Shown: positions 7,593-8,658 of the stretch, one piece after another
Numbering within the stretch: the first letter of the stretch is position 1
How the letters are laid out: each line of letters opens with the position of its first letter
Source of the DNA: Lysobacteraceae bacterium
Lineage (GTDB): Bacteria; Pseudomonadota; Gammaproteobacteria; Xanthomonadales; Xanthomonadaceae
Length of the DNA stretch: 8,658 bases
Direction: 5' to 3'
Assembly (NCBI GenBank): GCA_003449515.1
Contig: DMHI01000222.1
Span: forward strand, 1 to 8,658
Notes under the pieces: generated by a model
The model's input: only the letters and a program-made list of their open reading frames with translations
The model's database searches: none
Told to the model about the DNA's origin: nothing
Program-made: the position numbers and the translations under genes

Positions 7593-7922
7593 TCAGGCCA
7601 CGGCGATAGTGCGCGACGGCATGCCGGCCGAGTGCTGTCCGGCGCGGTCGTAGCCGACCGCCTCGCTGCGGCCGAGCTGGCGCAGCGCGAAGGCCACCGC
7701 GCGGCGGCGACGCGCCAGCAGCAGGCCGTTTTCACGATTGAATGCGGCCAGCGCGGCCACGCGCGGCGCGTCGGCACCGGACAGTGCGGCCGACTCGGCG
7801 GCGCGCAGGGCCTGCAGCTTCGCCTCAGTGGAGCGCAGCAGCGCCTCGACGTTCTCGCCGGCAAGGGCCTCGCGCTCGGCGCGGAGGGCGGATTCGAGGG
7901 CGTCGAGCAGGGAGTCGGTCAT
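7593..7922 (-). CDS. flgN: FlgN-like flagellar export chaperone
   Basis: A 109-aa, mostly helical, Leu/Ala/Glu-rich protein. FlgN is the cytoplasmic chaperone that holds the hook-filament junction proteins FlgK and FlgL for type III export. The match rests on the size, the helical N-terminal half (LLDALESALRAEREALAGEN, residues 5-24), the C-terminal motif FNRENGLLLARRRRAVAFAL (residues 61-80, like the family's NxxNGxLIxxRR segment), and the position directly after flgM. The start ATG at 7922 lies 39 bp past the flgM stop with no strong Shine-Dalgarno. Sequence conservation in this family is low, so the call depends partly on context. Confidence 0.85.
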   Translation of the reverse strand: MTDSLLDALESALRAEREALAGENVEALLRSTEAKLQALRAAESAALSGADAPRVAALAAFNRENGLLLARRRRAVAFALRQLGRSEAVGYDRAGQHSAGMPSRTIAVA

Positions 7923-7961
7923 CGTCGGGGCGTCGGCGGGGCGGAGGCGGCAAGCCGTGGA

Positions 7962-8291
7962 TCAGATGCTCAGTTCCCGCTCGAGCGCGTCGAGGCGCCG
8001 GGCGATGTCCATCGGATCGACGCGGTAGGTGCCGGCGGCGAGGGCCGCGCGCAGCGCGTCGATCTTGGCCATGTCCAGCGGTGGCGGGCCCGCCTTGGCC
8101 TGCTGCTGCACCACGCGCAGCGCTTCGGCCTCGCCGGTCAGGCGGACGTTGTCGGCCGAGGCGGCCTGGACCTCGGCGATGGCCTGCGCACGCGGGCTGC
8201 CCGACCGCTCGATGGCGGCCGGCACCGGGGCGGACGCGACCGGCGTGGCGGCCGGTCGAGGCGCGGGGGCTCCGTCGATCTTGCTGGTCAT
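7962..8291 (-). CDS. flgM: FlgM anti-sigma-28 factor
   Basis: A 109-aa protein. FlgM binds FliA (sigma-28) and keeps late flagellar genes off until the hook-basal body is finished and FlgM is exported through it. The N-terminal ~40 residues are Ala/Pro-rich and presumably disordered, as usual. The conserved sigma-binding C-terminal half reads LDMAKIDALRAALAAGTYRV (residues 72-91) then DPMDIARRLDALERELS, matching the family's KIxxLrxAIaxGxYxvdxxxIAxxLl pattern. The start is fixed by a perfect GGAGGAA (8304-8298) six bases upstream of the ATG. A sigma-28 promoter lies directly upstream, giving the classical feedback in which FliA drives its own inhibitor. flgA precedes it and flgN follows, the usual arrangement. 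Confidence 0.93.
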   Translation of the reverse strand: MTSKIDGAPAPRPAATPVASAPVPAAIERSGSPRAQAIAEVQAASADNVRLTGEAEALRVVQQQAKAGPPPLDMAKIDALRAALAAGTYRVDPMDIARRLDALERELSI

Positions 8292-8328
8292 GGCTGATTC
8301 CTCCGGAACGGGGAGTTCCTCATCGCCG

Positions 8329-8355
8329 GTATCGGCCGGCTTGCGCGCGACTTTA
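8329..8355 (-). promoter_or_regulatory. Sigma-28 (FliA) promoter of flgM
   Basis: On the minus strand the sequence reads TAAAGTCG (8355-8348), an 11-nt spacer, then GCCGATAC (8336-8329). The enteric FliA consensus is TAAAGTTT-N11-GCCGATAA, so 13 of 16 positions match with exact spacing. An A6 run (8375-8370) 14 bases upstream of the -35 could act as an UP element. Transcription should start near 8322, leaving a leader of about 30 nt before the flgM ATG. Confidence 0.9.
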
Positions 8356-8376
8356 GCCTGCGCGGCGGATTTTTTC

Positions 8377-8394
8377 GCGGGCGGTCGGGCCCGC
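8377..8394. repeat. GC-rich hairpin between flgA and flgM
   Basis: GCGGGC (8377-8382) and GCCCGC (8389-8394) form a perfect 6-bp stem around a 6-nt loop. In the flgA direction it is followed by A6 rather than T, so it does not qualify as an intrinsic terminator for flgA. Read-through from flgA into flgM therefore remains possible. Confidence 0.35.
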
Positions 8395-8418
8395 CAGCGC
8401 GCGGCCCGGTCGGGAGGC

Positions 8419-8523
8419 TCACCGGCTCACCCGGACTTCGCCCGGCGCGGCCACCACGCCGCTCAGCACGCGGCGCGAGCTCAGGTTCTCGACCCGCACC
8501 ACCTCGCCGGCGGCGGCATCGGC
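8419..8523 (-). CDS. flgA: FlgA C-terminal fragment (flagellar P-ring assembly chaperone), truncated
   Basis: Only the last ~34 residues are recognisable: LADAAAGEVVRVENLSSRRV followed by LSGVVAAPGEVRVSR and a stop at 8419. This matches the end of the SAF domain of FlgA, the periplasmic protein that helps FlgI form the P-ring (family pattern A-L-x-x-G-x-x-G-x-x-V-R-V-x-N-L-S-S-x-R-V). Upstream of about 8523 the minus-strand translation no longer resembles FlgA, although the frame stays open. The remaining ~200 residues and the signal peptide are missing. Position just before flgM agrees with common flgA-flgM-flgN order. Confidence 0.8.
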   Translation of the reverse strand, partial: ADAAAGEVVRVENLSSRRVLSGVVAAPGEVRVSR

Positions 8524-8658
8524 CAGCCGATCCTCGGCAACAGCAACAGCCTGATCGGCGCCGGCTACCGCTCGGGCTCCTGGGACGTGAACCTGCTCAT
8601 CGACGCGCTCGCGCAGGACCAGCTGATCTCGATCCTCGCCGAGCCGAACCTGACGGCG
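8521..8658 (+). CDS. CpaC/RcpA-type secretin fragment (Flp/Tad pilus outer-membrane channel), partial at both ends
   Basis: The plus-strand frame reads PILGNSNSLIGAGYRSGSWD, then a segment with VNLLIDALAQDQLISILAEP and NLTA at the window edge. SGSxDxxxLIDALxxxxLxxILAEPNLTA is the hallmark of the secretin core in CpaC/RcpA proteins, which form the outer-membrane pore of Flp/Tad pili; other type II/III secretins share the PNL motif less closely. The N-terminal domains are absent: left of about 8521 the same frame is antisense to flgA. The gene therefore begins at a junction, not at a start codon, and runs off the window. It may be an assembly chimera or a rearranged gene piece. Confidence 0.8.

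Noticed and set aside
8370..8394. Hairpin plus homopolymer run as a flgA terminator.
   Set aside because: In the flgA direction the run is A rather than T, and on the plus strand the T run comes before the stem, so neither orientation makes an intrinsic terminator.

Overview
The window is about 8.7 kb of very GC-rich DNA (visibly near 70% GC, with strong third-position G/C bias). It comes from a motile Gram-negative bacterium. Bacterial families such as FlgM/FlgN, HDOD proteins, receiver-DUF3369 proteins and EAL proteins, together with a colicin V-type leader peptide, suggest a gammaproteobacterium. Xanthomonadales-like is my best guess, but it rests on overall protein feel rather than a marker gene.

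Left half (1-5499): a cyclic-di-GMP/HDOD signalling island built as two divergent gene pairs. On the minus strand, an HDOD protein (2532-1450) is followed by a receiver-DUF3369-GGDEF protein (1384 to the left edge, truncated). On the plus strand, a paralogous HDOD protein (2675-3808) is followed after five bases by a protein with the order degenerate GGDEF, intact EAL, C-terminal receiver (3814-5499). Both GGDEF domains have lost the GG(D/E)EF signature, while the one complete EAL domain keeps its catalytic residues. The visible enzymatic output is therefore c-di-GMP breakdown, not synthesis. Both HDOD proteins carry worn-out receiver-like N-termini.

Middle (5500-6290): about 320 bases without a convincing gene, then a small cassette with lower GC and less biased codons than its surroundings. 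It holds a 73-aa peptide whose leader is very like that of microcin V (colicin V) and whose mature part is a glycine zipper. A perfect 11-bp hairpin follows, then a 56-aa two-helix membrane protein that could be its immunity protein. This is the least ordinary part of the window.

Right half (6296-8519, all minus strand): the tail of flgA, then flgM, flgN and a cytoplasmic PAS histidine kinase. flgM has a near-consensus sigma-28 (FliA) promoter and a perfect Shine-Dalgarno. The layout fits late flagellar control (FlgM anti-sigma-28, FlgN chaperone). The kinase is a candidate phosphodonor for the receiver domains in the signalling island, which would tie phosphorylation, c-di-GMP and motility together; that link is inference.

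Right edge: at about 8520-8526 the flgA homology stops abruptly. The sequence becomes a plus-strand fragment of a CpaC/RcpA-type secretin (Flp/Tad pilus), leaving both genes incomplete. This is either a real rearrangement or a chimeric assembly join.
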